Source: a bacterium
GTDB taxonomy: Bacteria; Sysuimicrobiota; Sysuimicrobiia; Sysuimicrobiales; Segetimicrobiaceae
Reading direction: 5' to 3'
NCBI GenBank assembly: GCA_035308905.1
Contig: DATGFS010000022.1
Span: forward strand, 124,001 to 188,000
Length of the DNA stretch: 64,000 nucleotides
Of this stretch, positions 8,047 to 16,696 are shown one piece after another; the stretch's first letter is position 1, and the number at the start of each line of letters is the position of its first letter. Below the pieces are notes generated by a model that saw nothing but the letters and a program-made list of their open reading frames with translations, was not told the origin of the DNA and did no database searches. Made by a program: the position numbers and the translations under genes.

Positions 8047-10173
8047 TTAGCGGGCGTTCTGCGGCAGCTCGAGAAACAGCTCGACGAGCGCCGCCTCAAA
8101 TTGCCGGCCGGCCTGCCGCCGGAGCTCGGCCGCCGCGTCGTCCCGCGTGCGGGCGGCGTGGTAGACGCGCTCGCTCGTCATCGCGTCGAAGCTGTCGGCG
8201 ATCGCGAGAATCCTCGCCTCGAGCGGGATCGCCTCCCCGGCGAGGCCGTTTGGATAGCCGGTGCCGTCCCAGCGTTCGTGATGCGCGGCGACGATGTCGA
8301 TCACGGCGTCGTCGACCTCGAGGGCGCGAAGCAGCGCCACCCCCTTGCCGACGTGCTGCGCGACGAGGGCCCGCTCCTCGGCCGAGAGCGGCCCGGGCTT
8401 CTGGAGGAGGCTTCGGGAGAGCGCGAGCTTGCCGACGTCGTGGACGAAGGCCGCCTGGGCCAGCAGGCGCCGCCGCTCGAGGGCCACGCCCGCGGCCGCG
8501 GCCAGCTCCACGGCCCACCGGCCCACCTGCGCCAGGTGCGCTTCGACTTCGAGCTCGACGTCCTCGACGTTGAGCCGGTGCACGAGCTGCCGCGCGCCCT
8601 CGGGCAACCCTTGGAACGCGGCCAGTAGCGCGACGTCGAAGGGCAGGCTCTGCACCGTCCGCGACGCGTCGTGCGGGTCGCGGCCCAAGCCGCCCACCTT
8701 CGTCCCGCTCGCGACGGCGCAAAACGCCTCCACGACGGCGGGGTCGAATTGCGTGCCGGCGGTCCGGCCGAGCTCGGCGATGACGGCGCTGTGCGGGAGC
8801 GCGGGGCGATAGGGCCGGGGTGCCGTCATGGCCGCGTAGGCCTCCAGCACCGCCAGAATCCGCGCCCCGATCGGGATCTGCTCGCCGCGCAGGCCGTCCG
8901 GGTAGCCCGATCCGTCCCAGCGTTCCTGATGATGGCGGACCAGCGCGGCGGCCCGGCGCAGCTGATCGACGGATCGGAGCACTTCGTCGGCGATGAGGGG
9001 ATGCTGCCTGACCACGGCCCACTCCTCGTCGGAGAGCCGCTCCGGCTTCCGCGCGATGTCGTCCGGGATCGCCACCATGCCGATGTCGTAGAGGCGCGCG
9101 CCCCACCGCACGTCCTCCACGTCCTGGACGGAGCATCCCAGCGCGCCGGCGGTGGCCGTCGCGAGGCCAACCAGCCTGCCGGAACGGCTACCCGGCTCGC
9201 CCCCGTGCGCCTCGATCGCCTGCGCGAGCGCCAGCGCGGTCCGCGTGTGCGCCTGCTGCAGCCGCCGGATGAGCCGGATGCGCCGGATCGCCGCGGCCGC
9301 GATCTCCGCGACGCCTTCCAGCAAGTGCACCTCGGGGGCGGCAAACGGCGTGCTGTCCATCCCGCCGGCGCGCGCCACGATGAGGGCGCCGATCGCGCGG
9401 TCGCCCGACCCGAGAGGCACAATCGCCAGCGGGCGGAGGCCCTTATACACCCCGTCGTCGACCGAAGACGCCTGCGGCTCCGTACTGAGCAGGGTGCCGG
9501 CGAACGCCCGCCCGGTCTGGATCACCCGACCCAGCCGTCCCTTGACATCGGGCACGGCCGGATCCAGCCAGGACAGCGGGGCGCCGGTCGAGTGTGCGAT
9601 CGAAAGCGTCTGCCCGTCCGCCGAAAGAAGCGCGAGCGAGGCGTGGGTCGCGTTCGCCAGAATCATCGCGTGCGCCGCCAGCGCGGCGTACGCCGCCTCC
9701 GCAGTCCGCGCAGCCTGGAAGTCCTTGCTCAGGGCGATAAACGTCCCGACCGTGTCGAGGCGCTCTGCCGCCGCCTCGGCGGCCGCGTCGGCCGCCTGCT
9801 TCAGCACGGTGACGTCCTGCGCGACCACGAGCACGGCGGCGCGGTCGCGAAATTCCATCGGTTGGGCCAGGACGTGCACGTCGATCAGCGTCCCGTCCCT
9901 GCGGCGGTGACGCCGGGTCACCGACACGGGCTGCGCGGGTTCGGACCCCGCGTCCGGCGCCGCCTTGATCGCGGGACCCGTTGCCCATAGATCCGTGACG
10001 CGCTTGCCCGCGATCTCGTCGCGCGAATACCCGTACAGGTTCGCGGCCGCCGTGTTGACCGCGAGGATCCGCAGCGTTTGGAGGTCGTACACCCACATCG
10101 GCAGGGGATTGTTGAGAAACTGCAGAGCCGCGGGCAACCCGCGGCCGGACGTTCCTGTCTCACGGCTTGCCAT
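8047..10173 (-). CDS. PAS-GAF-HDGYP-HDGYP signalling protein
   Basis: Cytoplasmic sensor of 708 residues. It has a PAS domain (about 15-125, LPMWVYDLQTLRILAVNTAA), a GAF domain (about 150-300) and two successive HD-GYP domains. The second is canonical, with H578-D579 in FVHDVGKLAL and later HHERWDGTGYPNGL. The first keeps HHQERWDGSGYPDGL but has Y362-D363 (RLYDIGM) in place of the metal-binding HD pair, so it is probably inactive in cyclic-di-GMP hydrolysis. The ATG at 10173 is chosen for the GGGGGAG ribosome site just upstream; the frame stays open far beyond it but without domains. Expected role: c-di-GMP phosphodiesterase under ligand control. Confidence 0.9.
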   Translation of the reverse strand: MASRETGTSGRGLPAALQFLNNPLPMWVYDLQTLRILAVNTAAANLYGYSRDEIAGKRVTDLWATGPAIKAAPDAGSEPAQPVSVTRRHRRRDGTLIDVHVLAQPMEFRDRAAVLVVAQDVTVLKQAADAAAEAAAERLDTVGTFIALSKDFQAARTAEAAYAALAAHAMILANATHASLALLSADGQTLSIAHSTGAPLSWLDPAVPDVKGRLGRVIQTGRAFAGTLLSTEPQASSVDDGVYKGLRPLAIVPLGSGDRAIGALIVARAGGMDSTPFAAPEVHLLEGVAEIAAAAIRRIRLIRRLQQAHTRTALALAQAIEAHGGEPGSRSGRLVGLATATAGALGCSVQDVEDVRWGARLYDIGMVAIPDDIARKPERLSDEEWAVVRQHPLIADEVLRSVDQLRRAAALVRHHQERWDGSGYPDGLRGEQIPIGARILAVLEAYAAMTAPRPYRPALPHSAVIAELGRTAGTQFDPAVVEAFCAVASGTKVGGLGRDPHDASRTVQSLPFDVALLAAFQGLPEGARQLVHRLNVEDVELEVEAHLAQVGRWAVELAAAAGVALERRRLLAQAAFVHDVGKLALSRSLLQKPGPLSAEERALVAQHVGKGVALLRALEVDDAVIDIVAAHHERWDGTGYPNGLAGEAIPLEARILAIADSFDAMTSERVYHAARTRDDAAAELRRQAGRQFEAALVELFLELPQNAR

Positions 10174-10223
10174 AGCAAACGCTCCCCCGCGGGCGCCGCG
10201 TTGGTGTACAAATCCCTGGCATA

Positions 10224-10233
10224 GTAATGTTAC
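10224..10233. promoter_or_regulatory. Small dyad in HD-GYP/GntR intergenic region
   Basis: GTAATGTTAC is an inverted repeat of GTAA around a TG centre, within the only AT-rich stretch between the divergent HD-GYP and GntR genes. It could be a regulator site or part of the promoter of the HD-GYP gene. No clear -35/-10 pair was found. Confidence 0.2.
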
Positions 10234-10357
10234 ACAATTGCACCGGTTTACAGACATCAATAGATCTACGCCGGCACCTTCTTCGAAGAAATGCGGTCGG
10301 CGGCGCCGCCGACCCGCAGAGGAGGGTACGTGCCCGTCCGCGAACTGGTTCGCGCAC

Positions 10358-10369
10358 TGGTACGTACCA
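10358..10369. promoter_or_regulatory. Candidate GntR operator
   Basis: TGGTACGTACCA is a perfect 12-bp palindrome located 35 bp before the GntR start codon. It is framed by a 7-bp inverted repeat, CTGGTTC at 10345-10351 and GAACCAG at 10384-10390. GntR-family dimers bind short palindromes of the GT...AC type, so autoregulation is plausible. Confidence 0.45.
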
Positions 10370-10404
10370 CCAGAGACAGGTATGAACCAGTAGAGGGTGG
10401 GATC

Positions 10405-11214
10405 ATGGCGCGGCGTCCGGACGCCGGTAGGCGCCCGCGGAAGCAGGGCCCGGCGGCACACGCCCGGGGGCGGGGACCGCTCTACCGCCAGCTGCTCGGC
10501 TCCATCAACGGGCGGATCCGGAAAGGCGACTGGGGCGCGGGCGGGCAGCTGCCGTCGGAGCGCGATCTCTCGGAGCAGTTCGGGGTCAGCCGCTCGACGG
10601 TCCGGCAGGCGCTCGAGCAGCTGTCGCACGCGGGCCTGCTCAAGAAGATCCAGGGCCGCGGCACGTTCGTCGCGGCGCACGGCCCGATCACGCAGCCGCT
10701 GGGACGCGTCACGGCCTTTCGCGAAGCGCTGGCGGCGCAGGGCATGACGCCCGGCCTGCGCGTGGTCAGCCGGACGCAGGAGCCGTGCGACGTGGTGCTG
10801 GGCCGGCTGCTCGGCGTCCCGCCGGAAACGGCGCTGCTGCAGCTCGTCTATCTCGGGCTCGGCGACGAGGAGCCGCTGGCGCTTTACCGGAGCTATGTGC
10901 CGGCGGGCAAGATGGCGGAGACCGTGGACAAGTTTTGCCGCGCCGCGGCGTCCAAGATACCGCCCCGCATGGTCTCGGAATTGTACGCCGAGCGCGCCGG
11001 CCTGCCCGAGCTGCGGGCGGAGCAGACGTTTGAGGTGCGTCTCGCGACCGCCGAGGAGGCCGCGTTGCTCGCGCTCGCGCGGCCGGCGGCGGTGTTCAGC
11101 GTGACGTCCCTGATCTCCGCGCTCGGGGGCGCGCCGGTGGAATACCGCCGGGCCGTTTACCGCGGCGACCGGTACAAATTCAACATCGAACGCCTGGCCC
11201 ACATCATGGCGTGA
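10405..11214 (+). CDS. GntR-family (HutC type) transcriptional regulator
   Basis: The 269-residue regulator has an N-terminal winged helix (PLYRQLLGSINGRIRKGDW, LPSERDLSEQFGVSRSTVRQAL, about 28-95) and a C-terminal UTRA ligand-binding domain typical of the HutC subfamily. The ATG at 10405 is preceded by GAGGGTGGG. The same frame is open upstream to 10291, but that part covers the palindromic control region and is unlikely to be translated. It stands first in an operon with AtuA, DUF4387, C45 peptidase and transporter genes, 13 bp before atuA, so it probably controls them. Confidence 0.92.
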   Translation: MARRPDAGRRPRKQGPAAHARGRGPLYRQLLGSINGRIRKGDWGAGGQLPSERDLSEQFGVSRSTVRQALEQLSHAGLLKKIQGRGTFVAAHGPITQPLGRVTAFREALAAQGMTPGLRVVSRTQEPCDVVLGRLLGVPPETALLQLVYLGLGDEEPLALYRSYVPAGKMAETVDKFCRAAASKIPPRMVSELYAERAGLPELRAEQTFEVRLATAEEAALLALARPAAVFSVTSLISALGGAPVEYRRAVYRGDRYKFNIERLAHIMA

Positions 11215-11227
11215 CGGGAGGCAGAGG

Positions 11228-12649
11228 ATGAGCGGCAAGACCCTGCGGTTTCTGGCTCCGAACGGGCATCTCGGGTTCGCCCCGCTGAAGCCCGCGAGCT
11301 TCGAGCTCGGCGTGGCGGCGCGCCCGGACTTCATCGTCTCGGACTCGGGCAGCGACGACATCGGCCCGGGGCCCCTCGGCGCCGACACCTGCACGAGCCC
11401 GAAGGAATGGCAGCGCCACGACCTCGAGCACATCTTGCTCGCATCCCGCAAAATCGGCGTGCCGATGCTGATCGGCTCGGCCGGGGACACCGGCTCGAAC
11501 AGCCGGGTGGACATGTACGTCGAGATGATCCGGGAGATTGCCGCCCGCCATCACCTCGCCCCCTTCCGGCTGGGCTACTTCTACTCCGAAGTCTCGAAGG
11601 ACCTGATCCGCAAGCGGATCGCGGCCGGCGAGACGGTCGCCGGGTTGAACGGCCGGTCCGATCTGACACTCGCGGAGCTCGACGCGACGGACCGGATCGT
11701 CGCGATGGCCGGTATTCACCCGTACAACGCGCTGCTCGACCGGGGCGCGGACGTCATCATCGGCGGCCGCTCGAGCGACCTCGCGATTTGCGCCGGACCG
11801 GCGATCCGCGCCGGCTTCCCGGAGGCGCTGTCCTACTATCTCGGCAAGGTGCTCGAGTGCGCGTCCTTCTGCGCCGAGCCGTACGGCGCGAAGGAGAGTG
11901 TGATCGGCGAGATCTCGATGGACGACGTGAAGGTGACCGCGATGCACCCCGAGCAGCGGTGCACGATCGCCTCGGTCGCCGGGCACGCGATGTACGAGCG
12001 GTCCAACCCGTTCTACGAGTACGCGCTCGGCGGCGAGCTGGACATGCACACCTGTAAGTACGAGCAGTTCGACGCGAAGACGACGCGGATCACCGGGCCG
12101 GTGTGGAACCCGGCGGCGGAGCCGCGGGTGAAGCTGGAGGGCGCCGGCAAAGTCGGCGAGCGCTACGTCGGCCTCGCGGGGATCCGCGATCCCTACACCA
12201 TCGCGAACATCGACCGCGTCATCGGCTGGGCGCGCCACGCGGTCGAAGAGAAGTTCGGCACGAGCGGCTACGAGCTGCACTACCAAGTGTTCGGCCGGAA
12301 CGGCGTGATGGGCGACCTCGAGCCCGTGAAGACGCCCGCCCACGAGCTCGGCATCGTCGTCTACGGCGTCGCGCCGACCAAGGAGATGGCCGAGGAAGTG
12401 TGCATGATCGGCACGCGCCAGCTCTTCTACGCGCGGCTGCCGGAGGTGAAGGGCACCGCCGGCGGCGTGGCGTTCCCGCTCGACGAGGTGCTTGCGGCCA
12501 GCGCCGCCTACCGATGGACGGTGAACCACACGCTGCGGGTGAACGATCCGCTCGAGCTGTTCCCGTTGCACATGACGGACGTCGGGGCACGCACCCCGTC
12601 TGTCGCGGGGCGCACGGCCCCCGCCGGCGCCGGGAAGGCGGCGCGATGA
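11228..12649 (+). CDS. AtuA-type protein (DUF1446)
   Basis: Member of the acyclic terpene utilization AtuA family, 473 residues. The N-terminal GHLGFAPLKPASFELGVAARPDFIVSDSGS segment and IIGGRSSDLAICAG are characteristic. AtuA proteins are linked genetically to degradation of citronellol-type or other branched compounds; the reaction has not been assigned from sequence. A strong ribosome site (GGGAGGCAGAGG) precedes the ATG. The stop overlaps the DUF4387 start (ATGA), matching the frequent AtuA-DUF4387 gene pairing and suggesting that the two act together. Confidence 0.9.
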   Translation: MSGKTLRFLAPNGHLGFAPLKPASFELGVAARPDFIVSDSGSDDIGPGPLGADTCTSPKEWQRHDLEHILLASRKIGVPMLIGSAGDTGSNSRVDMYVEMIREIAARHHLAPFRLGYFYSEVSKDLIRKRIAAGETVAGLNGRSDLTLAELDATDRIVAMAGIHPYNALLDRGADVIIGGRSSDLAICAGPAIRAGFPEALSYYLGKVLECASFCAEPYGAKESVIGEISMDDVKVTAMHPEQRCTIASVAGHAMYERSNPFYEYALGGELDMHTCKYEQFDAKTTRITGPVWNPAAEPRVKLEGAGKVGERYVGLAGIRDPYTIANIDRVIGWARHAVEEKFGTSGYELHYQVFGRNGVMGDLEPVKTPAHELGIVVYGVAPTKEMAEEVCMIGTRQLFYARLPEVKGTAGGVAFPLDEVLAASAAYRWTVNHTLRVNDPLELFPLHMTDVGARTPSVAGRTAPAGAGKAAR

Positions 12650-12960
12650 AGCTCTCCACCCTCGCCAAGGTCGTCCGCAGCAAGAACGCGGGCGTCGACA
12701 AGATCACCTTCGACATCATCTTCGCCGACCGCGGCACCTACGAGCGCACGCTCAAGAGCGGCGCGATCACGAAGGCGTCGGTGGCCCGCCTGTACGGCAT
12801 TCCCGAGGCGCGCATCTCGGACTTCGTGGCGTTCGACCCCGGGTGCGCGATCAAGTTCACCGTGTACCGCAGCCGGCCGAGCGGCAGCCCCGGCGACCCG
12901 GACATCTTCGGTGCGCAGCAGTACGCGCCGCTGCTCGACCTCGAGATCCCGCTCGACTGA
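12646..12960 (+). CDS. DUF4387 protein, AtuA partner
   Basis: Small 104-residue protein with the DUF4387 pattern (LAKVVRSKNAGVDKITFDIIF near the N-terminus, DFVAFDPGCAIKFTVYR in the middle). It is commonly encoded next to AtuA-type genes and may be a small subunit of the same enzyme. The ATG at 12646 overlaps the preceding stop by four bases. Confidence 0.9.
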   Translation: MKLSTLAKVVRSKNAGVDKITFDIIFADRGTYERTLKSGAITKASVARLYGIPEARISDFVAFDPGCAIKFTVYRSRPSGSPGDPDIFGAQQYAPLLDLEIPLD

Positions 12961-12994
12961 CCGGACGGCGGATGCGGGCGCGACCTCTCGCGTG

Positions 12995-14101
12995 ATGCGT
13001 ACGGCACCGGCAGCGGTCTTTGGCCCGGGGGCGGCGCCGGTCGAATTGGACGGATCCGCGTTCGACCGCGGCCGCGGCCAGGCGGAACGGTGTCCGGGCA
13101 CCGAGCAGATCGTGCGGGACGCGGTGGACCGGCGGCTCGCCGCCGTACGGGACATCCTCGCGCGCCCGGCGGCGGCGAACTTTCTCGCGCGGCAGTGGGA
13201 GTTCACGGCGACGCATGATCCCGACGCGCTCGCGGAGGCGGAAGGCATCGCCGCGGGATACGGGCTGCCGGTCCGCGATCTTTTTGCGTCGCTGCACGCC
13301 GGCATGCTGCCCGGCTTCGGAGCCTCGCCCGCGGCGGACGGCTGCTCGGCATGGGCGCTCCGCCATCCCGAGTTCGGCGCGCTGCTCGGAAAGAACCGCG
13401 ACCTCGCCGCCCCTTTCCGCGGCACGCAGCGGGTGTTCCGGCACCGGGACCCGGCGTGGCACGGCCGAACGATCCTCTGCGTCGGAAGCCTCGGGAGCCC
13501 CGGCGTGTACTCGAGCGGCATAAATTCCGACGGACTCGCGCTCGCCGATACGCAGATTCGTGCGGCGGACCAGGGCGTCGGATCCCTACGCTACTTCGCG
13601 ATGACACGGCTCCTGGCGCGCTGCGCCACGGTCGACGAGGCCGTCGACGAACTGCGCCGCCTGCGGCACGCCGGCGGCGGGAGTCTCGTGCTGGCCGGCG
13701 CGGACGGCCGCACCGCCGCGGTCGAGCTCGGACATCACGCGGTCGCGGTCGAAGGGGGCGGCGGCCGGGTGGCCCGGACCAACCACTTCGTCTCGGCGGA
13801 ACTGCGGGGCCGCGACATCGAGGGCGGCGGGTGCGCCGATTCGGGCGGACGCCTGCGGCGGCTCCGGTCGTGGCTCGATGGACTCGGCGAGGCGCCGGGG
13901 GTCGCGGACGCCGCCGCCGTCATGGCCTCCCACGACGACGCCGGCACCGCGGGGCTCTGCCGCCACGGCAGGGACCGGGGCGCGACTACGATCTCCGGCA
14001 GCGTCTTTGCGTGCCGCGGCCGGCGGCTCTATTTCTCGCCGGACAATCCGTGCTCCGGCGCCTGGATCGTATACGACGGCGCCGCAAATGGAGGTGCGTG
14101 A
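12995..14101 (+). CDS. C45-family peptidase / acyl-transferase-like hydrolase
   Basis: The 368-residue protein resembles the C45 (isopenicillin-N acyltransferase-like) Ntn-hydrolases. The likely nucleophile is the cysteine of ADGCSAWAL, which becomes N-terminal after self-cleavage, followed by the conserved LLGKNRDL element and a GxNSDGLAL region. Family members hydrolyse or transfer acyl groups on amides. Together with a peptide-type ABC transporter and AtuA, a role in processing an imported amide or peptide is reasonable but unproven. The start is probably ATG at 12995; no strong ribosome site helps. The stop overlaps the next ATG by one base. Confidence 0.78.
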   Translation: MRTAPAAVFGPGAAPVELDGSAFDRGRGQAERCPGTEQIVRDAVDRRLAAVRDILARPAAANFLARQWEFTATHDPDALAEAEGIAAGYGLPVRDLFASLHAGMLPGFGASPAADGCSAWALRHPEFGALLGKNRDLAAPFRGTQRVFRHRDPAWHGRTILCVGSLGSPGVYSSGINSDGLALADTQIRAADQGVGSLRYFAMTRLLARCATVDEAVDELRRLRHAGGGSLVLAGADGRTAAVELGHHAVAVEGGGGRVARTNHFVSAELRGRDIEGGGCADSGGRLRRLRSWLDGLGEAPGVADAAAVMASHDDAGTAGLCRHGRDRGATTISGSVFACRGRRLYFSPDNPCSGAWIVYDGAANGGA

Positions 14102-15618
14102 TGGGGAAACGGATCTACGTCATCTTGATCGCCGCGGTCCTCGGCCTCTCGCTGCTCGGCGGAACGCGCGGCGACGCGGCGAAGGCGCTGTCGTTCGTCC
14201 TCGACACGACGGCGAACCGCACGACGGAGGCGCAGGCGATCGCCGCGCAGCTGAGCCGCGCCGGCATCACCGCGCAGGTTCGAGCCTGGCAGCTGTCCGT
14301 GCTGATCCCGCAGGTCCAGGCCGGACAACGCGCAGCGTACACGACGGACTGGGGCAGCGCCTACTTCGACCCGTACGATCTCGCGGTGCCGAAATTCGTG
14401 ACCAAGGCGCGCGGCAACTTCTCCTTCTACTCGAACCCCGCGGTGGACCACGACATGGCCGTCGCGTCCAGCACCCCGAACGAGGCGCAGCGCCAGGCGG
14501 CCTACAACGACGCGCAGCGGAAGATCTACGCCGACGCGCCGTGGGCGTTCGGCTACGTGCTGCAGAATATCGAGGCGCAGTCGTCCGCGGTCACGGGGTG
14601 GACGCCGGCGGCCGACAACAGCGAGACGATGTACCCGGCGAGCGTGCGCGGCGGCGACGCGATCATCGTGGGCATGCGTAACGACACGATCGCGCCGCTC
14701 GATCCCGGCATCTCGCCGAACGACCGTGAAGCGGTCCTGCGCAACATCTACGACGGCCTCGTGGGACACTCCCCAGACGGCAAAGTCGTCCCGCAGCTCG
14801 CCACGGCGTGGCGCAAGGTCGGGCCGGCCGTCTACGACTTCACGCTGCGTCCCGGGGTGAAATTCCAAAACGGCGACCCGGTCACGGCCGACGACGTCGT
14901 CTTCACGTTCCAGCGCGTGCTCACGCCCGGCGCCATCACCGGCGTCTCGAGCACCCGCAAGGATCTGCTCGGCCCGATCCTGCGCGTGCAGAAGCTGGAC
15001 GAGTCGCACGTCCGGTTCGTCTACAGCGCCTCGTTCCCGGAGGCGCTCGTGCTGCAGTCGCTCGTGCACTTCCAGATCGTCCCGCAGAAGTACGTGCAGC
15101 AGATGGGCGAGGCGGGGTTCATCGCAAAGCCGGTCGGCGCCGGCCCGTTCCGATTCGTGCGGGGCGCCCTCAACTCCGAGATCGTGCTCGAGCGCTACGA
15201 CGGCTACTGGGCCGGACCGGCCAAGCTGCGGCAGGTCATCTTCCGCATGATGCCGGAGCCGTCCAGCCGGATCGCGGCGCTCCTCTCCGGCGAAGTACAG
15301 GTCATCCAGGAAGTCCCGCCCGACCTGGTGGACCGTCTGAAGGCAAGCCCGAACGTCCAGGTGAAAACCGCGGAAGGCACCCGGTCCTACGAGATCGAGT
15401 TCAACACCAAGGCGGAGCCGTTCACCGACCCGCGCGTGCGGCAGGCGGTGAACTACGCGATCAACTGGGACCCGATCCTCCGCGACATCTACCACGGGTA
15501 CGGGAAGCGCCTCAGCACGGCGTTTCTGCCGAGCGGCTTCGGGTACGACGCATCGCTCAAACCCTATCCGTACGACCCGGCCAAGGCGCGGGAACTCCTG
15601 AGACAGGCGGGGTACTAA
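14101..15618 (+). CDS. Circularly permuted family-5 solute-binding protein
   Basis: Periplasmic or lipid-free exported binding protein of a peptide/opine-type ABC importer, 505 residues. A signal peptide (about 1-26, with IYVILIAAVLGLSLLGG) is followed by residues 27-183, which are the segment normally at the C-terminus (LSFVLDTTANRTTEAQAIA, GITAQVRAW, ARGNFSFYSNPAVD, DAPWAFGYV). Residues 186-505 are the usual N-terminal and middle parts (VGMRNDTIAPLDPG, NIYDGLV, YDFTLRPGVKFQNGDPVTADDV). The protein ends at KARELLRQAGY, the point after which LDTT... normally continues. Both parts together give one complete domain in permuted order. The ATG overlaps the C45 stop. Confidence 0.85.
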   Translation: MGKRIYVILIAAVLGLSLLGGTRGDAAKALSFVLDTTANRTTEAQAIAAQLSRAGITAQVRAWQLSVLIPQVQAGQRAAYTTDWGSAYFDPYDLAVPKFVTKARGNFSFYSNPAVDHDMAVASSTPNEAQRQAAYNDAQRKIYADAPWAFGYVLQNIEAQSSAVTGWTPAADNSETMYPASVRGGDAIIVGMRNDTIAPLDPGISPNDREAVLRNIYDGLVGHSPDGKVVPQLATAWRKVGPAVYDFTLRPGVKFQNGDPVTADDVVFTFQRVLTPGAITGVSSTRKDLLGPILRVQKLDESHVRFVYSASFPEALVLQSLVHFQIVPQKYVQQMGEAGFIAKPVGAGPFRFVRGALNSEIVLERYDGYWAGPAKLRQVIFRMMPEPSSRIAALLSGEVQVIQEVPPDLVDRLKASPNVQVKTAEGTRSYEIEFNTKAEPFTDPRVRQAVNYAINWDPILRDIYHGYGKRLSTAFLPSGFGYDASLKPYPYDPAKARELLRQAGY

Positions 15619-15650
15619 GAGCGGCGCACCGGGGGCGTAATTACATGGTG

Positions 15651-15672
15651 GCCCGCCGCGGAGCCGGCGGGC
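15651..15672 (+). other. Intercistronic hairpin after solute-binding protein gene
   Basis: Perfect 8-bp stem, GCCCGCCG at 15651-15658 and CGGCGGGC at 15665-15672, loop of six. It lies between the binding-protein gene and the first permease gene. Such hairpins often stabilise the upstream message or reduce read-through, so the binding protein is made in excess over the permeases. Confidence 0.5.
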
Positions 15673-15685
15673 GGCGGAGTTCGCG

Positions 15686-16696
15686 ATGCGCATGCTGAGG
15701 ATCGTCCGTCGGGTGCTGCTCGCCGTGCCGGTGGCGCTGGGCGTCGCCGTCCTGGCGTTCCTGTCGCTGCACCTGCTGCCCGGCGATCCGGTCCAGATCA
15801 TGCTGGGCGACACCAACTCGAGCGCCGCGACGATCCGCGCCGTGCGGCACGAACTCCATCTCGACCAGCCGCTCCAGGTGCAGTTGGGGCTGTTCTTCGC
15901 CCGGCTCGCGCACGGCGATCTCGGCGCGTCGATCGTGCAGCAGCGGCCGGTGGCGGCCCTGATCGCGGAAGCCCTCCCGGCGACGATCGAGCTCACGGTC
16001 GCGACGATCGTGATCGCCGTGCTGATCGCGGTCCCGATGGGTCTCGCCAGCGCGCTGCGGCCGCGCTCGTGGATCGACCGCGCGGTGCTGTCGACCTCGC
16101 TGCTCGGCGCGAGCATGCCGGCGTTCTGGTTCGGGCTGCTCCTCATCCTCTTCTTCGCGGTGAACGCGCGCCTGCTGCCGACGTCGGGGCAGATCGATCC
16201 GACGATCGGCGTGCCGACGGTCACCGGCTTTCTCCTAGTCGACAGCCTGCTCGCCAGCAGCGGCGCCGCGGTCGCGAGCGTGCTGCGGCACCTGGTCATG
16301 CCGGCGCTCACGCTGGGCGTGGTGTTCGCCGCGGTACTCGCGCGAACTGTGCGGTCGTCCATGATCGAGGTGCTGCACCGCCAGTACGTGACCACGGCGC
16401 GCGCGAAGGGGCTCCCCGAGACGGCCGTCGTGATCAAGCACGCGCTGCGCAACGCGCTCATTCCGGCGATCACGGTCGCCGGGCTGCAGATCGGCGAGCT
16501 GCTCGGCGGGAACATGATCGTCGAAACGGTCTTCGCCTGGCCCGGCCTCGGGCGCCTCGTCGTCAACTCGATCTTCGCCCGCGACTACCTCGTGGTGCAG
16601 GCGGCCGTGATGCTCTACGCCCTCACCTACGTCGCCGCGAACCTGGCCGTCGACGTGGCCTATACCGTGCTCGACCCGCAGATGGAAGTGGCGTGA
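15686..16696 (+). CDS. Dipeptide/oligopeptide ABC permease, DppB type
   Basis: Inner-membrane permease subunit, 336 residues with about six membrane segments. Typical DppB features are the N-terminal RRVLLAVPVALGVAVLAFLSLHLLPGDP and the EAA loop with RAKGLPETAVVIKHALRNALIPAIT. It pairs with the next gene to form the channel for the permuted binding protein. A GGCGGAG ribosome site precedes the ATG. The stop overlaps the next start (TGATG). Confidence 0.95.
   Translation: MRMLRIVRRVLLAVPVALGVAVLAFLSLHLLPGDPVQIMLGDTNSSAATIRAVRHELHLDQPLQVQLGLFFARLAHGDLGASIVQQRPVAALIAEALPATIELTVATIVIAVLIAVPMGLASALRPRSWIDRAVLSTSLLGASMPAFWFGLLLILFFAVNARLLPTSGQIDPTIGVPTVTGFLLVDSLLASSGAAVASVLRHLVMPALTLGVVFAAVLARTVRSSMIEVLHRQYVTTARAKGLPETAVVIKHALRNALIPAITVAGLQIGELLGGNMIVETVFAWPGLGRLVVNSIFARDYLVVQAAVMLYALTYVAANLAVDVAYTVLDPQMEVA

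Noticed and set aside
10174-11514. Extension of the HD-GYP protein to 1155 residues
   Set aside because: It would cross the GntR gene and its control region on the opposite strand. A good ribosome site precedes the ATG at 10173.
13351-15618. 755-residue frame as a longer binding protein
   Set aside because: The upstream part is Arg/Gly-rich antisense-like sequence overlapping the C45 gene. A signal peptide begins at 14101.
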